Shown one piece after another: positions 25,529 through 34,445 of a stretch of 64,000 bases of DNA (its first letter is position 1; each line of letters begins with the position of its first letter). Both the position numbers and the translations under genes were made by a program. The stretch is from Williamsia muralis NBRC 105860 (lineage in GTDB: Bacteria; Actinomycetota; Actinomycetes; Mycobacteriales; Mycobacteriaceae): NCBI RefSeq assembly GCF_001598915.1, contig NZ_BDAP01000001.1, positions 1,364,001-1,428,000 of the forward strand, given 5' to 3'. A model generated the notes under the pieces. The model had not been told where the DNA came from. It worked only from the letters and a program-made list of their open reading frames with translations, and searched no databases.

Positions 25529-26410
25529 TCAAACGGCGGGGACGTGTGTCCACCCCGGGTATGGCGGCAGGGTCGGTAGGTATGCGGGGTCCACTGGATT
25601 GGTCGGGTAGGCGAGGCCCTTGCTGCCGATCACAGCCATCGGGTAGAACTCGGCCGCCCAAGCGTCGCAGCGCGGCTCGATGAAGGGATTTATGGAGAAC
25701 TCTCGTAGTTGCCACCCGGCGAATGCATCGTAATTCGGGTACCGCTTCACGTCGTTCGTGACTTCGGCAGCGGGTGCCGTCTCATCAGTCGGCACTGGCT
25801 GGCCATTGGGTTGCTCGCGGTCGAGCCTGATACGCCACCCTCTGACAAAACTGGGTATGTGGCCCTCCTCGTCGAGCAGTGCCGGCTCGGTGACCTTACT
25901 CAGGTCAACCGGAGCGACGACTGTGCGACTGGCTGCAGGGCTGGGCTGATAAGTACCGAACGATATGTCGCACACACGAGCGTCGACGCTCGTTTCGGTC
26001 ACATGGACGTCGTAGATGCCGTATCGCATCGTCCCGTCGAGCGGAATCGGTTCGGGATACTTGGGGGTGTCTTCGACAGAGATGCTGTTCTTCCCAAGTG
26101 AAGTGCTGGTGCCTTTGTCGAGAAGGCGACCGTATCCGGGGTAGCTAGCGTATCGCCCGACCATGTCCGCGATTGCCTTGGCTTCAACAGCGGCTCGGAC
26201 GACGGCTACGGATGGCGCGTGCAGATTGACTCCGGGGTCGGCAGACCACACATTGGTGTAGCGCCCCAGTCCGGCGGGGAGGATGTACTCGGATTCCCTC
26301 GGTGTCGTTGGGGCAGTAGAGTTCTGGTTTCCGGGACCGTTTGTCGGTGCACATCCGATCACGAGCACGACTGCAATGGCTGCGAGGGCAAGGCCACGGC
26401 CGGCGCTCAT
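25529..26410 (-). CDS. Lipoprotein, paralogue of the next gene
   Basis: 293 aa. A lipoprotein signal is clear: MSAGRGLALAAIAVVLVIGC with Cys20 as lipid site, then a Pro/Ser/Thr/Asn linker. The mature part shares many blocks with the protein at 26505-27404: EYILPA-x-LG-x-YTNVW, VVRA-x-VEAKA, MVGR-x-xSYPGYGR, and the C-terminus AYPTNPVDPxYLPTLxPYPGWTHVPAV (given here as its cores NPVDP and PGWTHVPAV, which are identical). No catalytic motif seen. Its outside location and pairing with a secreted-type TPR-region protein suggest an accessory or immunity-like role, but that is inference. G+C is visibly lower than in the rest of the window. Confidence 0.7.
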   Translation of the reverse strand: MSAGRGLALAAIAVVLVIGCAPTNGPGNQNSTAPTTPRESEYILPAGLGRYTNVWSADPGVNLHAPSVAVVRAAVEAKAIADMVGRYASYPGYGRLLDKGTSTSLGKNSISVEDTPKYPEPIPLDGTMRYGIYDVHVTETSVDARVCDISFGTYQPSPAASRTVVAPVDLSKVTEPALLDEEGHIPSFVRGWRIRLDREQPNGQPVPTDETAPAAEVTNDVKRYPNYDAFAGWQLREFSINPFIEPRCDAWAAEFYPMAVIGSKGLAYPTNPVDPAYLPTLPPYPGWTHVPAV

Positions 26411-26504
26411 TTGTCAATCCATCCTTCGGTTGTCCCTTGCTACCGCTGTCCTTGTAACAGTGGGACACAAAGGAATCGGTTCGCACGGCGGAGGGCAGGA
26501 CGTT

Positions 26505-27404
26505 TTAGACGGCTGGGACGTGTGTCCATCCCGGGTATGGCGCCAGTGTCGGTAGGTATGACGGGTCAACTGGATTGGTCGGGTAGGCGAAGCCTTCGCT
26601 GCCGACGACTGCCATGGGATAAGCGTCTAAAGTCCAGGCGTCGCAACGAGGTTCTGCCGAAACCGAAACCGAGTATCGTTCGAGCGTCCATCCTTCGAAC
26701 ATGTCTTGATTTGGATAGCGTTCGGGATCGGCCTGCTCGAGACCGGTAGTTGTTGTCGGCGCCGCGTGCGGCGGAGCCGCGTTGCTATCCGGTCCGTGAG
26801 TCCGCCTGAGTTCTATCTGCCAGAGGTGGTTATAGGCGGGTATGTGTCCGTCTGTGTCGAGTCTGTCGGAGGCTGTGACCTTCTGTAGGTCGGCTGGGTC
26901 CCAGATGCCTCGCCAGACAGCAGGGTGTTGTTGGTAAATGCCAAAGGTGATGTCACAGATGCTGGCTGCGATGGTGGTCTCTGTCTCGTCTACGTCATAT
27001 ATCCGGTAGTGCCGGGTCCCATTCAGAGCAATTGGTCTCTCGTAGCGGGGCGTGTCTTCAACGTCTATTCGATTCCTCCCTACGGCAGTCTGAGTCGCAT
27101 GGTCGAGAAATCGCCCGTACCCGGGGTAGCTTTCGTGACGGCCGACCATCTCAGCAACGGCCTTCGCTTCTACGGTTGCTCGGACGACCGCTACTGGCTC
27201 GGAGAGCAAATCGATTCCAGGGTCGTCGGCGTCCCAAACCGTTGTGTAGGGCCCGACGACCGCTGGGAGAACGTACTCGGCCGGGCTGCTCTTCGTCATT
27301 GAACCTGACGTAGGAGACGGTCTCTCGTCGCCTTCGCTAGTCGTGCAGGACAACACAAGTGCAACCAGTCCCAATGTCAGGAGACGCCACGGACTACCCC
27401 TCAT
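26505..27404 (-). CDS. Lipoprotein, paralogue of the preceding gene
   Basis: 299 aa. Signal peptide MRGSPWRLLTLGLVALVLSC with the lipid-site Cys at 20, then a Ser/Thr/Pro linker. It is homologous along its whole length to the protein at 25529-26410, so the two arose by tandem duplication. Its start lies inside the end of the TPR-region gene (11-base overlap), which indicates one operon and coupled translation. Hand counts of G/C in the 60-base stretches at 26941 and 27001 give 31 and 35, against 44 at 46321, so this locus may be acquired. Function unknown. Confidence 0.7.
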   Translation of the reverse strand: MRGSPWRLLTLGLVALVLSCTTSEGDERPSPTSGSMTKSSPAEYVLPAVVGPYTTVWDADDPGIDLLSEPVAVVRATVEAKAVAEMVGRHESYPGYGRFLDHATQTAVGRNRIDVEDTPRYERPIALNGTRHYRIYDVDETETTIAASICDITFGIYQQHPAVWRGIWDPADLQKVTASDRLDTDGHIPAYNHLWQIELRRTHGPDSNAAPPHAAPTTTTGLEQADPERYPNQDMFEGWTLERYSVSVSAEPRCDAWTLDAYPMAVVGSEGFAYPTNPVDPSYLPTLAPYPGWTHVPAV

Positions 27405-29781
27405 TGAGCAGCCTGTTTTTGTAGTCTTCGTACGACATCGATTCGGTGACGTCTCCCTCTAATCGTGAGTACTGCGAGTCGTAGGCGCTCGTATCGATGC
27501 CCGCTCCCTCGATGCGTGGCCGCATTGTTCCGACTAGTTGGTCTTCGTAGCCTGGCCCCAACTCTGCCAAAATGTCGGGCAGAGGCCTAAGGCTTCCGTT
27601 CTCAAACAACCGCTCCTCCCCGGGGGCAAGACCATCCGAAGGTACGGGATTTGTCGACGCATACATCTGGTAGTACTGATGTAGCTGCGCATTCTCAACT
27701 GCGTCAGGCACATTCGTAGGAGTTGGCCCCTGATCCGGGGCCTTGACGTCGGCGTCCCACGCCGGAACCCAAGGGGACGCGAGGTCGAGGCCGAACTCAG
27801 CTGTGTTTCCGATGACGGGTAAACCACCAGCCACCTTCTTGATGGTCTCCTCGACGTTCGACGAGATTGCCGCGCGGTCATCGTTACTGAGTCCGCCTGT
27901 GCCAGAACCCAAATGCTCGTCGTGCCAGTCGTCGAGTTCGGCAGCAGTGAGTCCATCAGTGAGAAGGTTCTGGAGTCCGCCGTTTCGCGCGCCCACCTCG
28001 GTCGCATTCGGTACCGCGCTCGCGTCAGGCTCCAAGGTCACCAAATTATGTACGTTGAGGGCTTGCTGTGCCTGAACATCGTGCACCAATCTCGCCGCGG
28101 TCTCCGGGTCGGACGCAGCAAGGGCCATCGCTCGTTGGGACTGATCTCGGAGCGCGTCTGCGTCATTGCCGAAATCGAGATCATCGTGAGTACTGGTGTT
28201 GAACCCGTACATCTCTGGGCTACCGCCGGACATCACATTCAGGTAGGGACGGATCGATTCCTCGATGGCGGCGGCGACTGCTGGGTTGAGATCACCCACA
28301 CTTTTCTCCGATGCGCCGATGTTCATGAGGTTGCCGAACTGGTCACCCGTGGCTGACGTGCTGTCGAGCAGACCCCGGAATGCGCGAGCCGACAGCTCGG
28401 CTCGATGGGCGTCGGTTTGGTCGGCAGCGTAGTCGTCGACCCAATTCACAAGATTGGCCGCGGTCTTGCCGTTGTCCTGCTCCCGCCATTCATGCGCCAG
28501 GACGTTCTGCACGGTCCGATCCCGGTTGTAGTCGCCGTCGAGGGCGGTGCCGTCGCTGTACTGGCCTGACAGGATTGCCGCGGACGCCTCATGGCTACGC
28601 GTTCCGACGGAGAGCAGGTTCTCCATGGTGGTCTCGTAGTTGTTCTGTTGGTCTGACACCTCGGCACCGGGAAACGACCCCGTGATCAACTCGGAATGCT
28701 GTTTCCACGCCATCTCAGTCTCCGACTTACGGATCAACTCGGTGCCCAGCCGTTCGCCAGGTGCGATCCCAGCCCCAGTGTTGGCGAGCATCTTTGCGAT
28801 CTTGTAGTCCTGCGTGGCAATGTTCGTCGGTTTTCCGCCTAGGTTCACGATCCATTCGTCGCGGTCGCGGTGCGTAGACCAGTCACGCATCCATTGAGGC
28901 AAACTGTCGAACCCGCCGTGGACGCTGCCGGCACCGACCTTCTCGTTGGAGAGGATCAGGAGCCCAGATCCCAGTGCCTTTGACCACGCTGCGCCTTCGT
29001 CGGAGCCCAGTTTTTCGAACTCCGACTGCAATCCGAGAGTCTGGTCCATTGACAGATTGTTGTAGAACTGATGAAGGAACTCTTGGGCACCTACCGGAAG
29101 GTCCTCCACGCGTTCGCCACTGAGCAATCGCTGGGCCTGTTCAGGAGTCAACCCGGCGGCTTCCAAACTCTTCCCGACGATTTCGAGTTCTTCGGGAGTC
29201 CACCCGTCCGCCGACATCATTGCCGCCGTTCGGCCATCCGCGGCACTGAGACCGAGCACGGCGGGGGTGAGTTCAGCCAGCGACTGCAGACTTGCCGTCA
29301 CCGTGGCGGCGTACTGCTGACATGTCTGTTCGGCCGTGTCGGCCTTGCCTTTGAGGAACGCGGACCACTCGTGCCTCAGCTGCGCTTTCTTCTCTTCGGA
29401 CGAGTCGTCGTCCCCGGCGGGAACGTAGCGAACCAGCCATTCCGGGTCGTCGCCGCTGATCAAATGGAAGCCTTTGCCGGAAGCGTCGGCGATTGCGTTG
29501 TCTACTGCGGTCAGTGTTCCACCGATACCGGTCGCAGCCTCGCTGAGCGTGGTACCGAGAGTCTCGTAACCAGCAGCAACGCGCTTGCCCCAGGTTGCTT
29601 CTTCGGTTGACCGATTTTCTGCCGCCGTTCGCGACTGACCTTTCCAGTCCGACGTCGGCAGATCGAACTTCCGTTCCGCTTGATCGAGCTTGCCGCGAAG
29701 CAGTTCGGCCATCATCGGGAGCGCAGCAAGAACGAGTTGATCGGGCATCCACTTGTCGAGCTGGTTCTTGGTGGGGGTCAT
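27394..29781 (-). CDS. Large 'TPR repeat region' type protein, putative type VII secretion substrate
   Basis: 795 aa, no classical signal peptide, no long membrane segment. The N-terminal 170 residues are helical and resemble the WXG100-like heads of ESX substrates (ERKFDLPTSDWKGQSRTAAENR, cited here as the core DWKGQSRTAA). A middle section has GWTPEELEIVGKSLEAAGLTPEQAQ-type helices, and the body matches what is annotated in mycobacteria and relatives as TPR-repeat-region proteins. ATG 29781 overlaps the stop of the EspC-like gene by four bases, so both are co-translated, as is normal for type VII partner pairs. No ESX core genes are in the window. The C-terminal 200 residues could be a toxin-like tip, but no motif proves it. 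Confidence 0.6.
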   Translation of the reverse strand: MTPTKNQLDKWMPDQLVLAALPMMAELLRGKLDQAERKFDLPTSDWKGQSRTAAENRSTEEATWGKRVAAGYETLGTTLSEAATGIGGTLTAVDNAIADASGKGFHLISGDDPEWLVRYVPAGDDDSSEEKKAQLRHEWSAFLKGKADTAEQTCQQYAATVTASLQSLAELTPAVLGLSAADGRTAAMMSADGWTPEELEIVGKSLEAAGLTPEQAQRLLSGERVEDLPVGAQEFLHQFYNNLSMDQTLGLQSEFEKLGSDEGAAWSKALGSGLLILSNEKVGAGSVHGGFDSLPQWMRDWSTHRDRDEWIVNLGGKPTNIATQDYKIAKMLANTGAGIAPGERLGTELIRKSETEMAWKQHSELITGSFPGAEVSDQQNNYETTMENLLSVGTRSHEASAAILSGQYSDGTALDGDYNRDRTVQNVLAHEWREQDNGKTAANLVNWVDDYAADQTDAHRAELSARAFRGLLDSTSATGDQFGNLMNIGASEKSVGDLNPAVAAAIEESIRPYLNVMSGGSPEMYGFNTSTHDDLDFGNDADALRDQSQRAMALAASDPETAARLVHDVQAQQALNVHNLVTLEPDASAVPNATEVGARNGGLQNLLTDGLTAAELDDWHDEHLGSGTGGLSNDDRAAISSNVEETIKKVAGGLPVIGNTAEFGLDLASPWVPAWDADVKAPDQGPTPTNVPDAVENAQLHQYYQMYASTNPVPSDGLAPGEERLFENGSLRPLPDILAELGPGYEDQLVGTMRPRIEGAGIDTSAYDSQYSRLEGDVTESMSYEDYKNRLLNEG

Positions 29782-30095
29782 CGCGGGCCGTCACCGGTGG
29801 GCAGCTGGCCCAACCCTCCGAACTTCAGTGCCGAGAGCTCGTCGACTCCACTCAATCCTTGGCGGGTCGCTCGAACTACTGAGGCCATCGATTCCCATTG
29901 GCCCGAGACCACGGTCAACGACCCTCGCAGCGTGTCCGTGGCGGTCGAAGTGGCCGCCACCATCGGTGAATCCGGCATGAAAGCTGCAACGACAGCAGTC
30001 ACATCCGGATGCGCGATCTCTGCGACCTCTGCCGCGATGCCCTCGATATCGCCTGCCAAGACGCCCAATACGGCGTCGTTGATGATGACGTCCAT
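29778..30095 (-). CDS. EspC-like type VII secretion partner
   Basis: 105 aa. A small all-helical protein with DAVLGVLAGDIEGIAAEVAEI at the N-terminus and a second helix GQWESMASVVRATRQGLSGVDE, matching the EspC/DUF2580 family of ESX-secreted helical-hairpin proteins. Such proteins pair with a larger substrate for export. It has a strong GGGGGA site five bases before its ATG and its stop overlaps the TPR-region gene. It therefore heads the operon that continues into the two lipoproteins. Confidence 0.6.
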   Translation of the reverse strand: MDVIINDAVLGVLAGDIEGIAAEVAEIAHPDVTAVVAAFMPDSPMVAATSTATDTLRGSLTVVSGQWESMASVVRATRQGLSGVDELSALKFGGLGQLPTGDGPR

Positions 30096-30311
30096 GATTC
30101 CCCCGAATCAGATAGTGGCGGTGTCGAACGCGTATCGAGCGCTCTGACGTTGCCGTCCCCCGGACCCTCCCACCGAGTCCGGATTCGACAGTAATACATG
30201 CTTGAGACAGGACATGCGTACGCCACAGTGAAACGTCAGCCGAGCTCTGCAGGCCGCTACTCACCCGGTCAATGCACCGATGCCGCCTGTGGATGCCTCA
30301 GACTGGTGGCC

Positions 30312-31625
30312 ATGCCGAACGAACATCTCGAGAAGAAGTCGCCGTCGTTTTTCAGCTGGCAGGTGGCCGGCAGCGGGGACGTGGTGGCACCCCATGAACG
30401 ACTGACCTGGCCCAGGACTGTGGGCATCGGCCTGCAGCACGTGGTGGCGATGTTCGGCGCGACCTTCTTGGTCCCGGTGATCACCGGCTTCCCGCCTGCG
30501 ACGACCCTCCTCTTCTCCGGAATCGGCACCATCCTTTTCCTGCTGATCACGCGCAACCGGCTACCCAGCTACCTAGGTTCCAGCTTCGCGATTATCGCGC
30601 CAGTCCTCGCCGCGACTGCATCCAACGGGGAATCGGCAGCGCTCGGCGGCATCGTGGTGGTCGGTGTATTGCTGATCATCATCGGCGTGGTGGTGCAGTA
30701 CGCGGGCACCGGCTGGATCCAAGCGTTGATGCCCCCTGTGGTGACCGGGACGATTGTCGCTCTGATCGGGCTCAATCTTGCCCCGACAGCTAAGGCGAAC
30801 TATGAGAAAGACGCCATCACGGCGACCGTGGTGCTGGTTCTGCTGATCGCGTCACTGATCCTGTTCCGGGGACTCCTCGGACGCCTCGCCATCTTCACCA
30901 GCGTGGTGCTCGGCTACCTGTTCGCGCTGGCGAGAGACGAGGTGGACACCAGCAAGATCGGTTCGGCAGATTGGGTTGGGCTGCCCGACTTCACGACCCC
31001 GACTTTCCACCTCTCGGTGTTACCGATGTTTCTGCCGGTGGTGCTGGTGCTGGTTGTCGAGAACATCGGGCACGTCAAGTCGATCAACACCATGACCGGT
31101 CTCAACTACGACAACCGCATCGGCCGCGCCCTGGCAGCAGACGGTGTTGCCACGGTGCTCGCCGGCAGCGGTGGCGGTTCGGCGACAACAACTTACGCCG
31201 AGAACATCGGCGTGATGGCCGCGACGAAGGTTTATTCGACGGCGGCATATTGGGTCGCCGGCGTCGCGGCAATCATCCTGGGAATGTCACCGAAGGTCGG
31301 CGCCGTGATCGCGGCGATCCCAGATGGTGTGCTCGGTGGCGTCACCACCGCGCTCTATGGCCTCGTCGGAATTCTTGGTGTGCACATCTGGGTGACCAAC
31401 AAGGTCGACTTCTCCAAGCCCGTCAACCAGTTCACCGCAGCCATAGCCCTGGTGATCGGCATCGCCGACTTCTCCTGGGTCATCGGTGACCTCAGCTTCG
31501 GCGGTATCGCACTGGGCGCCGTTGCAGCCCTGCTGATCTACCACGTGATGCGCGTGGTGGGTGGCTGGCGGGGGACCGTGACGGTGGACCCGTCGACCGA
31601 GAAAACCGGGCCGACACCCAGCTGA
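30312..31625 (+). CDS. Uracil/xanthine permease, NCS2 family (UraA/RutG type)
   Basis: 437 aa, 14 helices expected. The family signatures are present: LQHVVAMFG in TM1, the substrate-binding Glu in VENIGHVKSIN, and GGSATTTYAENIGV in TM10. It should import a nucleobase with protons; the spacing of these motifs is closer to UraA than to xanthine carriers. ATG 30312 is chosen over the long open frame from 30198, whose first 38 residues do not look like NCS2. It stands alone, divergent from the EspC-like gene and convergent with the glycosyltransferase. Confidence 0.88.
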   Translation: MPNEHLEKKSPSFFSWQVAGSGDVVAPHERLTWPRTVGIGLQHVVAMFGATFLVPVITGFPPATTLLFSGIGTILFLLITRNRLPSYLGSSFAIIAPVLAATASNGESAALGGIVVVGVLLIIIGVVVQYAGTGWIQALMPPVVTGTIVALIGLNLAPTAKANYEKDAITATVVLVLLIASLILFRGLLGRLAIFTSVVLGYLFALARDEVDTSKIGSADWVGLPDFTTPTFHLSVLPMFLPVVLVLVVENIGHVKSINTMTGLNYDNRIGRALAADGVATVLAGSGGGSATTTYAENIGVMAATKVYSTAAYWVAGVAAIILGMSPKVGAVIAAIPDGVLGGVTTALYGLVGILGVHIWVTNKVDFSKPVNQFTAAIALVIGIADFSWVIGDLSFGGIALGAVAALLIYHVMRVVGGWRGTVTVDPSTEKTGPTPS

Positions 31626-31643
31626 CCCGCCGGCTCGACTCGG

Positions 31644-33173
31644 TCACCGCACCGACTTCGTCACCTGACTGATGTTGAATTGCCAGCGTTCGACCACATG
31701 AAAGCCCATCCGTGCAGGCACGCGGTAGGCGATGGTGGGGGCCAGACGCGGGCCGGGGTCGAGCGCCGGGCCCGCATCGTGTGCCGACAGGCTCTTGTCC
31801 TTCTCCGAGATGGTCCAAATGACGGTGCACGCACGAATCTGGTCACGGCGTAGATGAGGTGCCGCATTGGTGTCCCAGAGAAGTCCCTCGGGCCGGGCTC
31901 GCTGCCACAACCCGACATCTATCAGGCCCCGATATGCCTCTGGCCGCGCGGCCAGCAGCGGGCGGATGGGGCCGGGCTCCCACGAGACGGTGTCGTCGAG
32001 AAGTAGGCAGTCCCCGGGTGACGCCTGCGCCCCGATGAGGTCTGCGACCTGGCTGTAATCCATCTTGAACTTGGCGTAGTCACCGCGCTGATCGATCCAG
32101 TTGGGCGTCGCGGCGATCGCCATGACGACGAGCACGGCCGCGATGGCCGCGGGCTTCTGCGCGATGGCCACCACACAAGCCCCGATCAGCAGAGCCATCG
32201 CAGGCGCTGTGAACGACAGATACCGATCGACGTAGATGGGTTGCGATATCAACGAATACAACAGCAACCCGGCGGTGGGGACCACGATCCACACGATCGA
32301 GAGGACAACAACCGCGCGCATGCCGCTGGTCGCGACGCGCTCTCGCCGGGCGAAGAACAGCACCACAGCGGCGCCCAACAAGACAAATGCGACCACCGCG
32401 AAGGCGATCGAGAAATCGAAGTACTGAGTCAGCAGGACATTGCCGAACACACGCTCGTCGAGAGGATCGATCCAACTGAGCTGGGTGGACTTGGCGCGCA
32501 TGAAGGCGAGGTAGGGGCTGAGCAGAACCACGGCAAGAACGGTCGACAGAGCCCAGGCACGGAGCTGACTCCGGTTGTTGCCGAGCATGATCAGGGCGAT
32601 GAGATGAACCGGCACCAGCAACAGCAGGTGGATGTTGACAAGAACCGACAACACCACCAGAACCGCATACAGCAGCCACCAGGACGTGACCCCACGCCGA
32701 ATTGCCACGAACAAGACGATGGTCAGCCACGTCGACACCACGATGGCCAGCGCGTAAGGACGAGCCTCGATGCCTGCCAACGTGACCCGAGGCAGGATTG
32801 CGAAGACGATGCCGGCGGTCACGCCGACGGCGCGGCGCGAGAGCAGTTTGCCGAGCACCACCACGCCCGCACCGGCGACAGCGATCGCAACGGCGCTGGG
32901 CAGCCGCGCCCACGCCTCCGATTCTGGGAAGACGGCGAACCAGCCATGCATCAGGACGTAATAGAAGGTGTGGGCCGAGTCGGTGGACGAGACGAGATCG
33001 ATCAGCTCGGAGATCGAGCGGGTGGACGCCGAGATGGTGGCGGCCTCGTCGTACCAGAAGGACGGATTGCCGATGCCGACGAAACTGACCACAAACGCAA
33101 GCACGGCGACGGCGACCGCATCCACGTTCGGGCCGACTCGAAACCTCGACCTGCGCGACTCGGCCGGGGCCAC
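31644..33173 (-). CDS. GT-C glycosyltransferase (GT39/ArnT-like), membrane
   Basis: 509 aa with about 11 hydrophobic segments. The first external loop has the catalytic-type acidic motif FWYDEAAT, as in dolichyl/polyprenyl-phosphate-dependent mannosyltransferases, and an Arg-Pro-Tyr (ARPYAL) later. It should move a sugar from a polyprenyl phosphate to a cell-envelope acceptor. The start is not certain: GTG 33173 has its ribosome site 18 bases away, while a CTG at 33188 lies about six bases behind GAGGAG. The gene is convergent with the NCS2 permease and divergent from the HIHH membrane protein. Confidence 0.75.
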   Translation of the reverse strand: MAPAESRRSRFRVGPNVDAVAVAVLAFVVSFVGIGNPSFWYDEAATISASTRSISELIDLVSSTDSAHTFYYVLMHGWFAVFPESEAWARLPSAVAIAVAGAGVVVLGKLLSRRAVGVTAGIVFAILPRVTLAGIEARPYALAIVVSTWLTIVLFVAIRRGVTSWWLLYAVLVVLSVLVNIHLLLLVPVHLIALIMLGNNRSQLRAWALSTVLAVVLLSPYLAFMRAKSTQLSWIDPLDERVFGNVLLTQYFDFSIAFAVVAFVLLGAAVVLFFARRERVATSGMRAVVVLSIVWIVVPTAGLLLYSLISQPIYVDRYLSFTAPAMALLIGACVVAIAQKPAAIAAVLVVMAIAATPNWIDQRGDYAKFKMDYSQVADLIGAQASPGDCLLLDDTVSWEPGPIRPLLAARPEAYRGLIDVGLWQRARPEGLLWDTNAAPHLRRDQIRACTVIWTISEKDKSLSAHDAGPALDPGPRLAPTIAYRVPARMGFHVVERWQFNISQVTKSVR

Positions 33174-33257
33174 CGTCTGATCGTTCAGCGCTGTCTCCTC
33201 ACCGGGCCTGTTGACGCGGTCGAGCGTATCTCAGCAAGATCGCTGTAGCTTCTATCC

Positions 33258-33971
33258 ATGTCGTTCCTCGAGGGCCTGGTAGACGACACCAGGCTGCCGA
33301 TGTTGCTGCTTTTCGCCTCGTTCATGATCACGTTTGTGGTCACCCGGACCATCACCCGGATGATTCGCTCCGGGCGCGGCCCCTTCCACGACAACGTCGC
33401 CGGCGGCGTGCACATCCATCACGCGGTCCCCGGCATCATCTCCACGATCGGCGGGGGATTCCTATCGGTCGCTGTCCACGGTGACTCACCATGGGCCGAG
33501 GTCAGTGCGGTGATGATCGGGGTCGGATCGTCGCTGGTGCTCGACGAGTTCGCCATGATCCTGCACCTGCAAGACGTCTACTGGTCCGCCGAGGGCCAGC
33601 TGTCGGTGCAGGTGGTCGCCCTGACGGGCTCGCTCCTCGGACTGGTGCTGCTCGGCATCGATCCCGTCGTGTCGAACGTCGGGACGCCCGGCCACTTTGT
33701 CCTGCTCGGCACCATCCCGTTCCACATCCTCGCCCTGTTGTTGTGTGTCGAGAAGGGCAAGTACCAGACGGCTGCGATCGGCGCGTTCATTCCTCCCGTC
33801 GCCTGGATCGGCGCACTTCGCCTCGCCAGGACGAAGTCGAGGTGGGCTCGCAAACGGTATTCCGGCGTCAAGCTCGGTCGCGCGCAGCAGCACGAAAAGA
33901 AGTTCGACGAGACCTTCGGGCGGTGGGGCCTGGACATCGAAGACTTGGTGGCGGGCAAACCGTCGGCGTGA
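33258..33971 (+). CDS. Conserved actinobacterial membrane protein with HIHH motif
   Basis: 237 aa, about six hydrophobic segments. It has two polar motifs inside or beside the membrane: GGVHIHHAVPG at about residues 49-59 and VLDEFAMILHLQDVYW near 95-110. The His cluster and Asp/Glu pair could bind a metal, but no activity is known to me for this family. The C-terminus is soluble and basic (RLARTKSRWARKRY). The ATG is 85 bases from the divergent glycosyltransferase. Confidence 0.65.
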   Translation: MSFLEGLVDDTRLPMLLLFASFMITFVVTRTITRMIRSGRGPFHDNVAGGVHIHHAVPGIISTIGGGFLSVAVHGDSPWAEVSAVMIGVGSSLVLDEFAMILHLQDVYWSAEGQLSVQVVALTGSLLGLVLLGIDPVVSNVGTPGHFVLLGTIPFHILALLLCVEKGKYQTAAIGAFIPPVAWIGALRLARTKSRWARKRYSGVKLGRAQQHEKKFDETFGRWGLDIEDLVAGKPSA

Positions 33972-34110
33972 CGAGTTCCCTTGCAGGTGCCCTGGATCGA
34001 GTGCGATGGGTCGGGGAGTTCAGCAATGCGGCGCAACAGGTCCGTCTGGAACCGTCGAGTTCGACCCGGCGTCCTAACGCCACTGGGTTCGGGCGAGGTT
34101 CGGGGGAACT

Positions 34111-34431
34111 GTGGGGAATCAGTCAAACACTGAGGTCGACACGATCGGCCTTGCGCGGTGGGGCAGGGAAGTGGCGCTTCTGGGCGAAGACCTGGCCGCG
34201 GCCCTGGATCGATCGGGACGACACATTGCGATGTGCGCCAACGGTTTCGGAACCTCGACGCAGACGGAGTTCGTCACCTACGTGACAACGCTCAAGCGGC
34301 GGGCCGGCGAGATGGTGGGTGCGCTGGAAGGGCTCGCAACGGGCCTGGCAGGCGCCGCGGCGTCGTATGGGTCGGTCGATGACTGCGCGGCAGGCACTTT
34401 CGAACAACCCTCGACCGGGCTGCGGCTGTAG
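34111..34431 (+). CDS. EspC-like type VII secretion partner (second locus)
   Basis: 106 aa from GTG 34111, with GGGGGAA just upstream. It is small and helical: LARWGREVALLGEDLAAALD, then TQTEFVTYVTTLKRRAGEMVGALEGLATGLAGAA, with a central FGTSTQTEF turn. It resembles EspC/WXG100-like partners and precedes a DUF1023 hydrolase, a combination frequent in mycolata. The following gene starts 14 bases after its stop. It differs strongly in sequence from the first EspC-like gene at 29778. Confidence 0.55.
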   Translation: MGNQSNTEVDTIGLARWGREVALLGEDLAAALDRSGRHIAMCANGFGTSTQTEFVTYVTTLKRRAGEMVGALEGLATGLAGAAASYGSVDDCAAGTFEQPSTGLRL

Positions 34432-34445
34432 AGGGCGGCGTAGTC

